From the NCBI GenBank assembly GCA_025093555.1, contig JAIWNF010000029.1, positions 186,001-250,000 on the forward strand: a stretch of 64,000 bases of DNA, read 5' to 3'. Origin of the DNA: Circinella umbellata. Lineage: Eukaryota; Mucoromycota; Mucoromycetes; Mucorales; Lichtheimiaceae. Each line of letters starts with the position of its first letter. Position 1 is the stretch's first letter. A program made the position numbers and the translations under genes. The notes beneath the pieces are model-generated. The model worked only from the letters and a program-made list of their open reading frames with translations, did not search any database and was not told the origin of the DNA. Shown here in pieces: positions 49,287-62,392 of the stretch.

Positions 49287-50230
49287 TGTCTGATGAGCGT
49301 GGATTCCGGTCTCGCACTCCTCCTACTCCGGCTACTTGGATGCAAGCAGGTTTGCAGAAAGCTGTAAGAAGAGCTAAAAATCTTGAAATCTATTAAAAAG
49401 AGTCATTGAGCCTGTGGGTCGTTCTCAACGCTCTCGCGTATCTGGTACTTCTATTTATCCTTCCATTCCCCTTGCGTCCCCCTGTAGCTGTTGTTACTCT
49501 ATTCCTGCCAGGGTGCTAGAGATGCTGCTGCTTTTTTTTCTTCTCCTAGTGGCGCTGGTGGTGTACCAGGTGGTACTCTCAGGGGTACTGTTGACGCTGA
49601 GTATTCTTGTTGTATTCGACACATACTATCCATAAAGATAATTGTTTGTCATTTTAGATATTATGCTTTGGTGACATTTTGTGTGTGTATTTCCTTATTA
49701 GGACTATGGTTTGTAAAAATGTAAAAGTCTGTCTTTTATAGTGAGAACAGTAACAGCTGTGTAGATATATCATATCGTCAACCGCACGAACTCTGACTTT
49801 AATATCATTATCTTATATTCATAATTCACACGTGATGACAAATATAAATCCCGCGTATACACGGATACACATATTTATATATCCTACGTACCGATAATAA
49901 GATTCATATAAATAGAGATTATATTTAATAAACTTCAGTTCAATTATTGTTCTTTTGGGACTCGTTGACTTTTTAATATCTCTTTTATTTTATTCAATTT
50001 TGATTGATATAACAGTTCTACTAGTCTTCTGCTGGTTGTGTTGTTCGTCGTGGTGACTTTGATGATAACGATGTTGATGGTGGTAGTAGTAATGTGGTCA
50101 TGTAGGTGTTAGTAATGACTCTTCTGCTCCTGGTGCTCGTAATGTTGGTAGTAGTGGTGGTGCTGCCAGTAATAGTGGTGTTAGAGGCGAGAAGATGGAG
50201 GATGAATATGTGAAAATGGAGGTCAATTGA
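49287..50230 (+). pseudogene. Fragments of an unidentified Ser/Gly-rich ORF
   Basis: A short frame MSDERGFRSRTPPTPATWMQ ends in TAA after 37 codons. It is followed in another frame by RVIEPVGRSQRSRVSGTSIY, a Gly/Ala/Ser-rich stretch (about 49490-49620), and, after a gap, SSAPGARNVGSSGGAASNSG at 50120-50190. This looks like one low-complexity protein broken by stops, perhaps ORF1 of a transposon. The family was not recognised. Confidence 0.35.
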
Positions 50231-51889
50231 AAGTAGAGTAATCCTGGGGACATGGAAGTAGACTGATATGAGGGGATGATATAGAGATGAATATCCCCCT
50301 TCTCAATACTACTTCTCTATGGTTATGGATGAAGGCAAGGTAAGTTTACATTTTCTTGTATACCAAAAACCATTTTATAGTGTATTCTAAATAAAACTCT
50401 TATTTGTTTGTAATTCTCAGTGTTTTTTTTTCATCAACCTTAAAAAACAAAAATGTGAGTTGCCTGATATTGGTTTTAAACATGCATTTTACTTGACAAA
50501 CAACATTTTACTGACACTTTTTTTGCTTTTCTTCGTTAACAATTTGAAAAATATAAAATACGAAAAAACAAGTTCAAAACTCACGAAAACATGCGAAAAC
50601 ACCGATGAAATGCATCATGAATAACTGTTAAAAATCATCAAGGATGTTGGGAGGAAATTGGAACTGGCGGTTTCAGTTGATCATTTGGTTGGTCATTTTA
50701 GTGACGTGAGGTTTACTCAACAATGTACGTAGTATATTCTTGTTATGATTTAGTATCTCTGACGAGTACGTATAGTATCGGGCGGGAAATAAATAAATGG
50801 ATAACACACAGTAATTAGAATTCAAAAATATAAGTCATCAGTGCAATAGAAAGTGAACAATTGAGAAATTACACTGTCACTATTCGATGTAGGTATTTTT
50901 TATTTTATTTTTACGTACGTATCTTTTCTTTTATTCTTTTTTTATGGAATTTATGGAATTTATGTATACTTTTCATTTTTATTTTAGCTACTGTATAATT
51001 CGCGAAAAACGTAGCTCTGCTGATCAAAAATCCGGGTGTCAAACTGTACGTACATATATTTCTTTTTTTCATTTTCCAATTGCGAAGTGTTTTATTAATA
51101 TTTCTTGTTGGCATAGTGATGAAATGATACGTAAAAGAAAACAGAAATAAATAATTAATTCATATACAGTAATCCCCCTATCGAATGCATATCACATTAT
51201 ATTGTAACCGCGCAAATAAATTACCATACACATAGTCTTATTTTGTCGAACTATGATAAGAAAGTGACATATCTATTGAGTTTGGGTACTTGTTTGTAAC
51301 CAAAATCCAAATAACACAGAAAGCACCCGGATTCGCATCTCAAAACAAATATTGATCGGCCTATATTCACTATATTAAGCATCCCTCCGAAAGAAATTCC
51401 TATACCCTCTAGCCATTTCCAATATATATACGTATAATAATGATATAAATTCAAACAAAAAGTCTTCGAGCTACGTATGATAAAAGAAATAAGAAATTAA
51501 TATAAGAATAAGGAAAAAAAAGAGAAACGAGTACGTATGTTGTAATTGTAAACGTGTGAATGCAAATCTGCCTACGTATTAGATATATAATATGATAGTG
51601 AACGTAAAAGTAACATTATATTATATGATATGTTCATCAACAGCTATTTATATATATCCAACTATTGAGATGGAAATATGTAGAAAATATTCTAGATGTA
51701 GTATCAGACAAGGATATCACGAATTTTGTATCAATGAGGCTCGATTTTTATAATAACAATAATAACAAAATCTAGTATATTATTAGTGGTTGATATGTTT
51801 AAAATAAGATAGAAATAACAATCTTTTATCTTTTTCTATACGTACTATTGAAATGTTTACAAGTTGTGTATGTAATGAAAAAATAGAAG
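50231..51889. other. AT-rich DNA, possible pogo-like end
   Basis: No gene seen. At 51170 a TA is followed by CAGTAATCCCCCTATCGAA, which resembles the CAGT..CCCCC ends of pogo-like elements; no partner end was found. TACGTA is frequent here. Confidence 0.4.
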
Positions 51890-52500
51890 ATAGTATGTAT
51901 GACAACATCATGGATTAATTATTTAAGGAAAAACTCATAAATTATCAAGATTCCTAAAAAAAGCTAATTTCCAAGGCTGTTCACAAGGGAAAAGCTTTGT
52001 ATTGTTATTGTATCCATGTTTATATTTCTACTCTTTATTATAACTTATACTACCTGAAAATAAAATACAAAAACAGACGATTTTATTCACTTATATATTA
52101 GAACGTTTCGAGTTATCAATAATTTATATGTATACGTAAAGAAATTACTAACTACGTATAAAATATAGATATATATATATATTTAGAAACATTTATTGAT
52201 AGAGAATTACAATAATCATTCATGTAGTTAATGCTGGATGAAATAAATCGCATAGTATGATGTTTATTTTTACATGCAAAGCAAACAAAAAAATAATTAA
52301 ATATTTTTTTTTTGTCATTACGTAAAATAATAGTAACCCGTTACATGAACCGTAATGGTATGATGTTTATAAAAATGGTTGATTGCTGCTATTCTTTTTT
52401 CTTACGTATGTATGTATACGTATATATAGATAGATCTTGAAAAAAAGAACGTCAGAACATCATCTGTTGCTATGTAGCCAAGACAATAACGGTCTAATGT
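51890..52500. repeat. Third, strongly diverged copy of the IR3 arm
   Basis: Blocks in the same order as in IR3 left (39640-40190): GACAACATCATGGATTAATT (there GACAACGTCACGGATTCATT), the ACATGCAAARCAAA block, TTACGTAT..ATAGAT, and a decayed match to the region before the F-box. It lies in the spacer of IR3, in the same orientation as the left arm. Confidence 0.5.
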
Positions 52501-53389
52501 AATTATTTTGATGAAACTAATCTTCTTGAGGGGGGAAACGTTTAATACGTATATAATTTATTTTTGCTTACCAATAAAAACAGTTATTAAATCTATTCAA
52601 AAAGTGATTGTACATATACCTATTTACATGTATTTTCTATAGCAAAATAGCTATGTGCTACAGAAAATCATGTGTTTTAATTATAGGTATTACATTCATT
52701 ATCGAATAGGTCATCCAAAAGCCCATTATTTCGTTTAAGAATGAGTCAAATAAAAGTCCATTTATAAAGCGTTTTGATTTACCTCATACTTTAATAGCGA
52801 AAGGCACGAGATTTATTGCACCCACTTACGGTATCTGTTTATAGAATATTCAACTTTATAGATATATCATCATCCTCAAGCCGACTGATAAAAAACATTG
52901 TGATAAAATAATGCTTCATACCTATTAAAAATAAATAAAGATTGGGCATATATATTTGGGAAAATCCTCAGACCTCAACTTATATTATTTATAGTACTCT
53001 CTTTTCATAATTTTTTTGTGTTTCACTGTGTTCATTTTATTCTTTTGTCGACTCTTCCAAACAAAATTACCATGTTTGCGTATTTTAATCATTTCATATA
53101 CCCTAATCTTAATCCCAGGTTCGTTGTTCCTGGTGGTATTTCAACCTGCTAATAATGTAAAGCGTTGTTGGTTAATCCAAAAATGTCCCAACTATAATAT
53201 ATCATACATAAAATCTGTCAACCCACCCTTTTTTATCTTCTTGTTTTTACTCATTCAGAAAGAAAAATCATATTAGCCGATAATGATTATTAATAATAAC
53301 ATTTTGTCATTTTGATAAAAGTATAAAATAATCAATTATATCTAGTCACAATAACTTTTATTTTCACACCAAAAATGGGTGATGTAAGT

Positions 53390-53412
53390 CTGAAATTAAC
53401 GAGTTCCTCTGT
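53390..53412. mobile_element. Pogo-like element end
   Basis: GAAATTAACGAGTTCCTCTG followed by TA, the inverted form of the 26730-26755 motif. The partner end nearby was not identified. Confidence 0.35.
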
Positions 53413-54159
53413 ATCTTTGTTTCTTTTTACTTTTTATGATTGAACTCAGTACTCTTTTAATAAATGATACTTATAACATGAAGCAAATGTACAATAATAT
53501 TTCTGTTACAGCTCTTTGACATATAATAGAAAACCTAAATGCAAGGAATACGTAGTTTACTTGATTAAAAAAACTACAGCATAGTGAACCTTCGATGAGA
53601 TGCGACATCTGTAAAAGGATCGTGTTAGTGTAGATGTTGACGTATTATTTGATAGTTTTGTTTTCGTTGGATCCATGAACCTTGTCTATAAGTGACTTTT
53701 TATTATTCTTTAATTCATACAGACTTATGGAGATTAATTCGTGTGTTCGAAATATCAGTAAGTTCGTTAATGAATTAGTACCTAGATTATTCAATGTATA
53801 TCTATATAAGTATTTTATAACAGCTTGTTGAACTTAATATATTGAAGCGTTACTTGTCGTAATAAAGAGCTTCGTTATATGAAATTGATATGATTTATGT
53901 TAAGAAAATATAGTAAAGGTTATAATTAACTTAATAATTATAGATAAATGGTATGTGGGAGTTCTAATATTCAGGAATGTTACGTCTGAAACCACAAAAA
54001 GAGAAGTCTTAATAAAATTACTAAGTGAAAAATCGAATGAGAGGATTTATTTATAAAAGATAATTTATTTAAAAGACAAGACAAAGTTAAAGATAAAACT
54101 TAAGGAAAAATAGAACTGAAGAAAAGAAATTTGAGAGTGAAAAAGGTCGAGTATTTATA

Positions 54160-54265
54160 CTATTTGCTTTTGTAAAAATAGTCAATAGCTTTCGTGAAAA
54201 TAGTCATTAGCTTTTGTGAAAATGATCAATAGCTTTAGTAAAAGATTACAATTGCTCTTGTAAGA
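54160..54265. repeat. 22-bp minisatellite
   Basis: About five imperfect copies of ATAGCTTTYGTGAAAATAGTCA. Confidence 0.75.
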
Positions 54266-54524
54266 AGCAGCAATTGGGAAAAGAATCAAAGGTGGGATCC
54301 AATAAAATGGCGCAATGGGTTTTTTATACTATAATAAGAATATTTGATGATAACATGAGACTATAATCAATAATACTAATGATAATGAAAGAGATAAAAA
54401 TAATAATAATGTTATTTATAATGGGGATTATACTAATGTTGGAGATAATATATATGAGGAAAGAGAAAAAAAATTGGGTAACGGTATGCACGTTACAATA
54501 TTAAAGGAGATTTTTTTTTAAAGA

Positions 54525-56571
54525 AATGAGGCTATTATATGAAAAAGAAAAACCGATAGAATTATTTACAGTATAATACGGCACAATGATGTCCATGTGA
54601 CATGCGTTCCTTTATATAGAAATTACACAATCAAATCATTTTGAGAATCATTCTTTTAAATAACATCAAGGTTGATTTTGACATGGGTTAAAAATATGTT
54701 ATGAGAAAGAGTTTTTTTAATAAATATATACAGGATGACTTGACGATAAGAATAAGCACAGCAAAGGGATAGGAATAGCAAAGAGATAGGAACAGCAAAG
54801 AGATAGAAATAGTAAAAGGAAGAATAAAATAGCAAAGGGAATAATAATACGTAGCAAAGAGATAGGGATAGCAAAGGAAGAATAAAAATAGCAAAGGAAA
54901 GAATAATAAGTAATGGGTATAAATATATGTGTTTTAAGCAAGAAAGAAGGAAATAATAAGCAAATGAAATGGTAAGCTATATAATCACAAAGAAAAGAAA
55001 AGAAAAAAAGGTGTGTTATCAGTTATTCAATTCCAACTGTTTAAAAACTAAATCATCTCTTCTCCCCGTATACGTAAATATAAATAATCAATGGTATCTT
55101 TGAAAACATACGTACCGAATTTTAATTGATTTGAATGTGTTGGATTGCAAGAAAATTGTTTTTAATGAATTGATAAAGGTGTTGCCTTTTTTCATCTGTT
55201 CCTTGGAAGTTATTAATGCAAAAAGTACGAAGAGTTCTATTTTTGGGATATGCTGATAAGTCTGGAATATTATCATAATCCAGAGCTCTTTCAATTATTA
55301 AAGTTTCAATTTTTTTGCTATTACGTATGCAAATTACGCAATATATTCGGAAACCTGTCTTTTGCTAATTGTGCTCGAATACTCATGGTTTTTAAACAGC
55401 TGCTACCACAAATAAGGATGATATTGGAAATATCGCGAGAAGAACGAAAGAAAACTAATATAAAAAATGAAAATGTTATATGTTATATGTTTGTTAATAT
55501 ATTATTATTAACTTTTACTTGAGTATAAAATGTTATAAAAATACATATACGTATATACCTCCATGGTAAGATCGTGTGTTATTATAATCCATATCAATAA
55601 TATCATCAACATGATACATAAAAAACAAAAAGGAAAAAGAAAATGATACCGGTCTATTCAACCGGTTTGCCATCGAAATTTCAGTTGATATTTTTTCACG
55701 CATCACTCGATGTTTGTTGCCTGTACAGTTGGAAATAAGTAGATTTTGCGCAAGTTTATATGAAATACTTGGCAAAGTCTATTTAATTAAAATACGTCTC
55801 CATGATGGACCGATCCAGTAATAAAATAAAAAGGTTTTAAATGTTGTAATTTCAAGACGCATGAATATGTTGATGACAACTTCAACAGGAAGGGCTTGAG
55901 TAATGTCGCGTGGTGTTGGGTTCAATTTTTATATAGATATACGTAAAAAAAAGAAGTAAAAGTGGGATGAAAAGTATAAAGAAGAAAGTAATTTCCAAAG
56001 TAATTTTTTCTTTCTTTATAAATGTCAATCGGAATAAAACACAGAATATGTTTTTTAACATACGTAATACTTATATAAAAAGTGATTGAATGTTTTGTTT
56101 ATATTATACAATGATGTTATCATAATGACAAGAGATGGATTATTTGTTTTGCATGTAAAAAAATAAACGTCATAATTTGTTTATTGACATCATCTAATGA
56201 TCCACATACTTTTTGTAATGGATTATTCTATGCAATATTTTCCCCCCTCCCACTTTTAAGGTACTGTTTATTACACGTGCCTAAAATAATTATCATACAG
56301 TATTACTACATATTTATACTAGAAGGGATATAATATTGAGCTTTTTTTATGCTTTTCTTTGAATAATGGGAAACTTGCACCACTTTGGCTCTTCGGTGCA
56401 TGATTTCCCCTTGAATAATGAATCCGTGACGTTGTCACACATATTATCTGTTTTTTATTAACAAGAAAAATTGGTGGTTAACATATAAACTAACTCGTCC
56501 CTCTTTTTTTCTTATTACTGTACTTATGTCAATTTTTACCCACTTGTGGTTCTAAATAACGAAATAAAATA
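54525..56571. repeat. IR3 right arm
   Basis: Reverse complement of about 39496-41565. The outer edge is at TTTATTTCGTTATTT (inverted at 56555-56570). Inside, differences include a CGTA insertion at 55324-55327 in the F-box-like gene. An AGCAAAG-type minisatellite lies at 54735-54905. Confidence 0.85.
55122..55917 (-). pseudogene. F-box-like protein gene, broken (IR3 right copy)
   Basis: Same structure as the left copy: TPRDITQALPVEVVINIF, GPSWRRILIK, then the shared TAG; the frame continues to a donor at 55558, with the second exon from 55454. In exon 2 a CGTA insertion (TACGTA at 55322-55327, where the left copy has TA) shifts the frame. This copy is therefore doubly broken, while the left one has only the shared stop. 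Confidence 0.6.
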
Positions 56572-56635
56572 TTTTCCTTGACTAAAAAACAGCACGAATA
56601 ACTTGTTTATATTGATTCTAATTCAAAATAACACA

Positions 56636-56773
56636 ATGAACAAACTTTTGTTAAAAAATGCTCTTCTTGTAAAATGTTTGAATCCTAGACGATATACCAT
56701 AGCTGGTGCTAAATACTTTATGGAAACTGGTTTCTTTGGTTCTATGTGTTGTTACGTCCCGTTCGGATCGTAA
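56636..56773 (+). pseudogene. Start of a gene cut by the LTR-like repeat
   Basis: An ATG opens MNKLLLKNALLVKCLNPRRY and continues with TIAGAKYFMETGFFGSM. This basic, Leu/Arg-rich start resembles a mitochondrial targeting peptide. At 56750 the frame runs into TGTTACGTCCC, the start of the dispersed repeat, and stops 24 bp later. No continuation was recognised on the other side of the repeat. The product is unknown. Confidence 0.4.
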
Positions 56774-57167
56774 TTAATAAAATAAAAAGAAAATATAAGA
56801 AATTCCGAGTAAAAGACTCAAGGAATAAGGGAAGTTATATCAATAACTTATTCAATAAAAAGAAAAATAAATAAAAGGGCGGTTTTTATAACCAGCAAAT
56901 TCAACCGATCAAAATAGTCGGGAAAGAGTTTATTTCAATAAAAATGAAAGAGAGTGAACTAATAGTTAATAGTTATTTTGTGTGAAAGGAAGAAACTATC
57001 CTTTTTATACTAATTATATGATTATCTAACTCCTTAATTCGAATCTTATTTCAGGTAAAATCGAATCCAGTTCCAGGTAAAATCGAATCATGTTCCAAGT
57101 AAAATCGAATCCAATTTCAGGTAAAATCGAATCAAGTTCCAGGTAATATCGAATCCAATTCCAGGTA
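56750..57167. repeat. TGTTACGTCCC repeat (LTR-like) with expanded internal minisatellite
   Basis: It aligns to 20182-20580 (IR2 spacer) through GGGCGGTTTTTATAACCAGC, AGAGTTTATTTCAATAAAA and following blocks. At 57047-57167 it carries about six copies of a 21-22 bp unit (AGGTAAAATCGAATCCAATTCC); the other copies of the repeat have only one or two degenerate units at that place. A solo LTR is the best guess; ends and target duplication are unproven. Confidence 0.55.
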
Positions 57168-57799
57168 CGTATAGTTAATTCTTCTTGGATAAGGGTGAAA
57201 ATTATTATTCGCTGAAAAACTTCTTGTATTTATTTTAAATAAGAATATTTGTAATGTTGTGAAAATATTGAGATAAGACTGATGGTACTGATGGTAAAAA
57301 TAATAATAGTGATAAAAAAAATAGAGGGGGAAAACCCAAAAGAAGGTGTAACAGAGTACTAGACATGGCTCACCAATTTCATTTGCAAGCATAATCCAGT
57401 CTGGTGAAAAGTATGTCTTTGTTTTATCATCTGTAGTTTATGTCTCTCTATGTAGTGTAGTAAGAATGAATTAATTAACGTTATATGGTTCCTATGTTAT
57501 CGATAGATTTAAGTATCCTCTTGCAGTGATGGGTGAAGTATTCATGAAGCATTTTAATACCAATACTATCGATATATTTTATGGCGTATGCTGTGTATTT
57601 CATAGGACTGTGTAAAACACATTTGAATATTGGGATGGAAACTGCACTGTATCTATATTCCATGCGTACTCGCATACAATTGATTGCCAATTCAAGTAAG
57701 AGAACCATGATAATAAATACTGACAACAATATTAAAGAAAAGGGAACAAATTATTATATATATTGTCGGAAAAGATAGCACTACTAAACACTAATATTT

Positions 57800-58920
57800 T
57801 CCAATCACATATACTAGGTATAATCCACGCTACCACCGCAAATCCTTTGGATTGGCAGACAGGACGTTGTTCGGCGTTCTAAAGTCATATATCCCTGTTA
57901 CACGCCACATGTCAGCAAAGCATCGATTACTTACGTTGACCGTGGCTTTACTATACTATAAAAATAGGGGCAATAGTACAATAGATATACATATTTTTCA
58001 TGATTCTAGTCAATATAGCGTACGTACTTTCTAATCATTATATTGGTTGAATTAACTGCAACGCTTATTAACAGAATGAAATTGGCGATAAAAAAAAACA
58101 CAGCGCAAGAACAATATGCAGAAAAAAACATAACAATCCATGACTTGGAACGAAAGTGGACTATTCGAAAAATCGAAACTGAAAACAAAGTCCAAAATTT
58201 TGCTGTATCCAATACCGATCAAAAACATGAAAAATTACCATTAGTTCTCTATGGTGCTTGTGCAGGAAAACAGACATTGATTGACCAGTTGAATAAGGAT
58301 GGAGAAGTTCGAAGTAAGTTGGAAGATGAAAACGAAAACGTAACATAGATTAATATTTGCCCCACTCTATTAGATCAAGCTCTTGTCAAACAAATGAAGC
58401 GTGCTATTTCTAGCTCTAATCATGAAATAGAAAAGGCGTTTTCCAATCTCGTAACTTTTATTCGCGAGGAAACAGTTATGGAACCACCAACGTTAGACGA
58501 AGTCAACAATATCAACTCTCCCAATTGGGAAAGTGTTGATTACTCTCTCGGTATGGTTCATTAACACGATTATTGCAGGTCAATAGAGGAGTTGGACATA
58601 TTGAAGGTAATATAATTGAAAAATACTTTAATATTTTGATAAGTTTTATTATTAGAAAACTAACATATGCTAATGTTCAATATCTGAAAAGAGAGGTGGC
58701 GTTTGTCAAAAAAGCATCCAACGACAGAATCGAAAAGTTAAATAATGCTACTGTAAAGCAGTAGAAGAAAACAAACCAGAGGGAGATGTTGCATGTTTGA
58801 TACGTTGGAGAGATGATGCTGCTAAATGGGATGGTGAAACGATGAAGTCTTTATCTGACGTTCCAGGTGTATTGATCGTTGCCTTTCCGATGTACAAGAG
58901 GTAGTCATGTCAGTGTTTAT
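57800..58920 (+). pseudogene. Decayed spliced gene of unknown family
   Basis: The first part (57852-58034) contains LADRTLFGVLKSYIPVTRHM. The main exon, about 58043-58313, reads NITIHDLERKWTIRKIETEN and LPLVLYGACAGKQTLIDQL. It joins through GTAAGT at 58314 and AG at 58373 to NQALVKQMKRAISSSNHEIE...TVMEPPTLDEVNNIN (58374-58551). Later fragments read KREVAFVKKASNDRIEKLNN and EGDVACLIRWRDDAAKWDGE, but in shifted frames and with stops. The splice between 58313 and 58374 is convincing; the rest is broken. It may be a transposon-borne or a lineage-specific gene. Not identified. Confidence 0.4.
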
Positions 58921-60466
58921 CACGAAGAATCAGTATAAGCTGAATTAACACTTTATGGAGATGAAAATGGCACTGACGTAACCTTGTTAGCTATAGCTGA
59001 AAATGAAGATGATATGGTTCAAACTATTTATATATTATATTCTTTACTTACATACATCTATTTATTAAAACCATACTATACATATCCCTATATAATAACC
59101 ATTATTCTACTACCTTATTTTTGTCTCGCTTATCCATTCCATATCTTTTTTTTTCTTTTCCTTATTTGTTACTTCTTGTGGTGTTCATATGCATATTATA
59201 ATCAATACAGATTACTATGAATTTAACTTCCTTTTTCCTTTTCCTTTACCCTTCTCTGCTACATACAATTTTATTTATATTTCCACCTCATCCACCATAG
59301 TCGTCACATTGCCAATAGTTTAAAAGTAAAATAACGATTGATAGTCATAATACCAGCACATTTAAGTCATTGAAAAGTAACGAGAGCTTAAAGTCTATTT
59401 ATGAACAGAACATGTATACCACAAAATGCTTTAATCTTATTGATGTATTTCCAGTTGAATATCCAATGGCACATTTCCAGCTTGTTGCTATAAATAAAAG
59501 GCTAGCTTGATTTTAAGAATATCATTCATTTACCCAATCAAATTTGAATCTGTTCTTCAGAAGGGGCAAAAGAACTGTTCTGACTTTCTTGTCAGCTATA
59601 CTTGTCCGGACAAATGGGACACCACTTGGCCAATGCTCAGGATTTGGATGTCTTTCTTTGTATCCGACTGTGGATTTCCTTCCAAGACACACCTGTCAAA
59701 CGTTCAGATGACCTCACTATAAACTTTGAATCTACCAAATTAACTTTAACCATAAATAATCCATACCCAATTACCACAAATTCCATTCCAATATACATAT
59801 TATATAGTTTGTTTTAAAGTGTATATGATAATAATCATAAATTTTCTTTTTGATATCATAAAAATCATCTTATTTTCTATTGATCACTCAGTACCATATA
59901 TTGTGTTGTTTAATCTAGCTGAGATTACATGTCTTAAAATCATTGTCTAACTTATTTTATATATTCATTTGTCGACTACGTATACATATCAAACGTAGTA
60001 TTTGAATTTAATAACAACTTAATTCACATTATAAAGATTCAACACATACAGACTTAATATCTCTGTCATACTAGATTTAATTATTATACTGTAAAATCAT
60101 TATCGCTTACTATATATTATCTCAAAAGAACTTGAGTGATCTAAATAAACAATTATGTTGTACGTAATACTGTATATGATAATGTTACTGGTACTCACTA
60201 TAAAAATACATACTATTTTTATTTTAAAAAATAAGTGTAAACAACAAATGATAGTTGGAATCATAAAGAAAATATCTTTCCTATATGAGGTATCAGATGT
60301 TACGTGATTTTATTTATAATAACGAATACGAATAAGTTTTTATAATGAAAAATAAAGATTATTTGTAAAATATAATGTCCAATGCGAGAAAGAGACGAAG
60401 TGAATGGTTTTTTTTATGTATAAGTGTATAAATGAAGGGTAATGGGGACCTTATAAAAAAATAATT
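58921..60466. other. AT-rich intergenic DNA
   Basis: No supported gene. A frame around 59590-59720 with DLDVFLCIRLWISFQDTPVK may be another gene fragment; it has no start or recognisable domain. Confidence 0.4.
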
Positions 60467-61995
60467 TTAAAGATAACTTCCACAAAATTCGCGTAAAATT
60501 GGATATTTTCTCCAAACATTATCTAAAAAATAAGGCGTGAAAGCGTTGAATGGGTTGGCATTCCACAGTTCCCAAAAGGCAAACCCGTTTAGAAATAATG
60601 GAAATACGCGGAAAGAAAACCAAACCACCCAAATTCTCTTTAACGCTTCTGCAACAAAGCCTTCTTTTACTTTAAGGTAAGGTTGTACAAGACGTTCCAA
60701 ACAAACAGCACATCCATGTAATGCGAAAAATAAACATTCTTGTCCAATAAATGTATTCCAATATACTTGAATACCTGCACCACAAAGTACCAAATATTCA
60801 TGCATTAATCCAGATACGAAAAAAACACTTAGTGTTGCCATGGCAATATGGGTGGTGGATGAGCGAGTTGGGCTCGTTTTCTCATTCTTTTGTTCTTGTG
60901 TTGTTTCATCATTATTATTGTCGTTCATTTTACCGAGTAATAATAGAACAGGTCGAAATGGAACAGCAACCCAAATAGAACGAAATAATTGATGCCATCG
61001 ATGATTCCATACATCATTACATGAAGTGGCCATAACTGGATAATTCATTAAAGGTCGCCATTCATCTATAAATTAATGAGACATATTTTAATTTTATATA
61101 CATGTGTACACGCTACCAGAAACTTACTTGGATCATAAGAACCGCCACCATACGTAAGGGTATAAATCAATTGAAGAATATATCCAATGGTATTAATTGC
61201 CGTTGTTAGAAGAACAACAGCAATAACAAAAAATATAAAGAATAATCCAGGACGATCTTTTTGAATATCAAATGCATCTTGACCTGAAAATGTTGAATAC
61301 CAAGAGGCCATAAAATCAGTGAGCAACATCCCTATTAATAAATAAGGAATCAAATGATACCAAGGTCGCTGTTGTGGTAACTAATTATGGATAGTAAATC
61401 ATCGTGTGAATATATGAGGGCTGTCAAAATAAATAAATAAGATACATAATAATTTTTTTTTCTTTTTTACCTTTTCATTTGTATTCTTTTTTGACATTGA
61501 TGGACGGCGTAAACAAGACCATAAATCTTGATGAATTTTATCTGGATCAATATATGCTTCGGTTCCTTTTTTTATCCATGGTGTGATATAAAGAGCCTCT
61601 GAACATCTAAGTACTGTATTAAATAAAAATAATCCAGCAATGATTGTCAATGCTAAACATTTTTATCGGGCACAAATATAAATAAATAAATAAAAGCAGT
61701 TAGTTAGTTTAGTGCGAGTTTTCTCGCAATAAGTAATATTAACCAATAAAAAAAACTTATATTTATTTTTACCTCGATGACCACCAGCAAGAATGATTGG
61801 AATTAGCAATTGAATGAAAAGTAAAGGTAAAGAAATAATTTGCTTTGTTCTTGTGGATACTTTGTTACAAGGCATCATGAGTAATTTCCATTGTAACATA
61901 CCCGTCACTGTAACAATGCCTAGAAAAATAGGAGTTGAAAGAAATATACGATCATCACCACTTTTTAAAGCATTGACAATCGTTGTCAACTCCAT
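60467..61995 (-). CDS. Wax-synthase-type membrane O-acyltransferase
   Basis: Four exons, complement of 61773-61995, 61471-61652, 61128-61380 and 60467-61065, with closing phases; 418 residues. It is strongly hydrophobic with about 7-9 membrane spans. Conserved blocks of the MBOAT-like wax synthase domain: NDVWNHRWHQLFRSIWVAVPFRP (the FW-x-RRWHQ-type motif, with Trp-His) and VFFVSGLMHEYLV, whose His is the expected catalytic residue. Both lie in the C-terminal third, as usual. A hydrophilic Asn/Glu/Thr loop separates them. Known: such enzymes transfer acyl groups from acyl-CoA to long-chain or other alcohols in the ER. The substrate cannot be read. It is divergent from ATP23 (about 400 bp). 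Confidence 0.82.
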
Positions 61996-62392
61996 TTCTT
62001 TGTAAAATATAGTTCAAAATAAAAAATAAAAATAAAGGTAATAAAATAAAAAAAGAGGGGGAGAGTTAAAACGGGATTGGGTGAATAATGTAAAGATCCC
62101 CCGCAGATATGTATATATAGATATATATATAAAAGTCTTTGAAATATATAAATCTACCCTTATCTTTTTTTGATGACCACCTATTCTTATTTTTGCATAA
62201 TATTACATGCCTTATTTATACAAAGTATTTATTTACACAAAGAATAAAACTATTTTATATGTGTTCATTATTCCCAAAAGGCGAATGTTAGCATTTAAAA
62301 AAAGTTACTCCGCAAATGAGAAGTGTTTCTCCAGGTTTTTTTTTTTTTTGGAGGGTACCGGTTTTATTTAACTTAATAACTTTTTCATATAT

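Noticed and set aside
53016..53276. 86-codon hydrophobic plus-strand frame
   Set aside because: Hydrophobicity follows from T-rich DNA; no conserved pattern.
59507..59817. Overlapping plus-strand frames, one with DLDVFLCIRLWISFQDTPVK
   Set aside because: Too short, no recognisable domain and no splice partners; mentioned only as a possible fragment.
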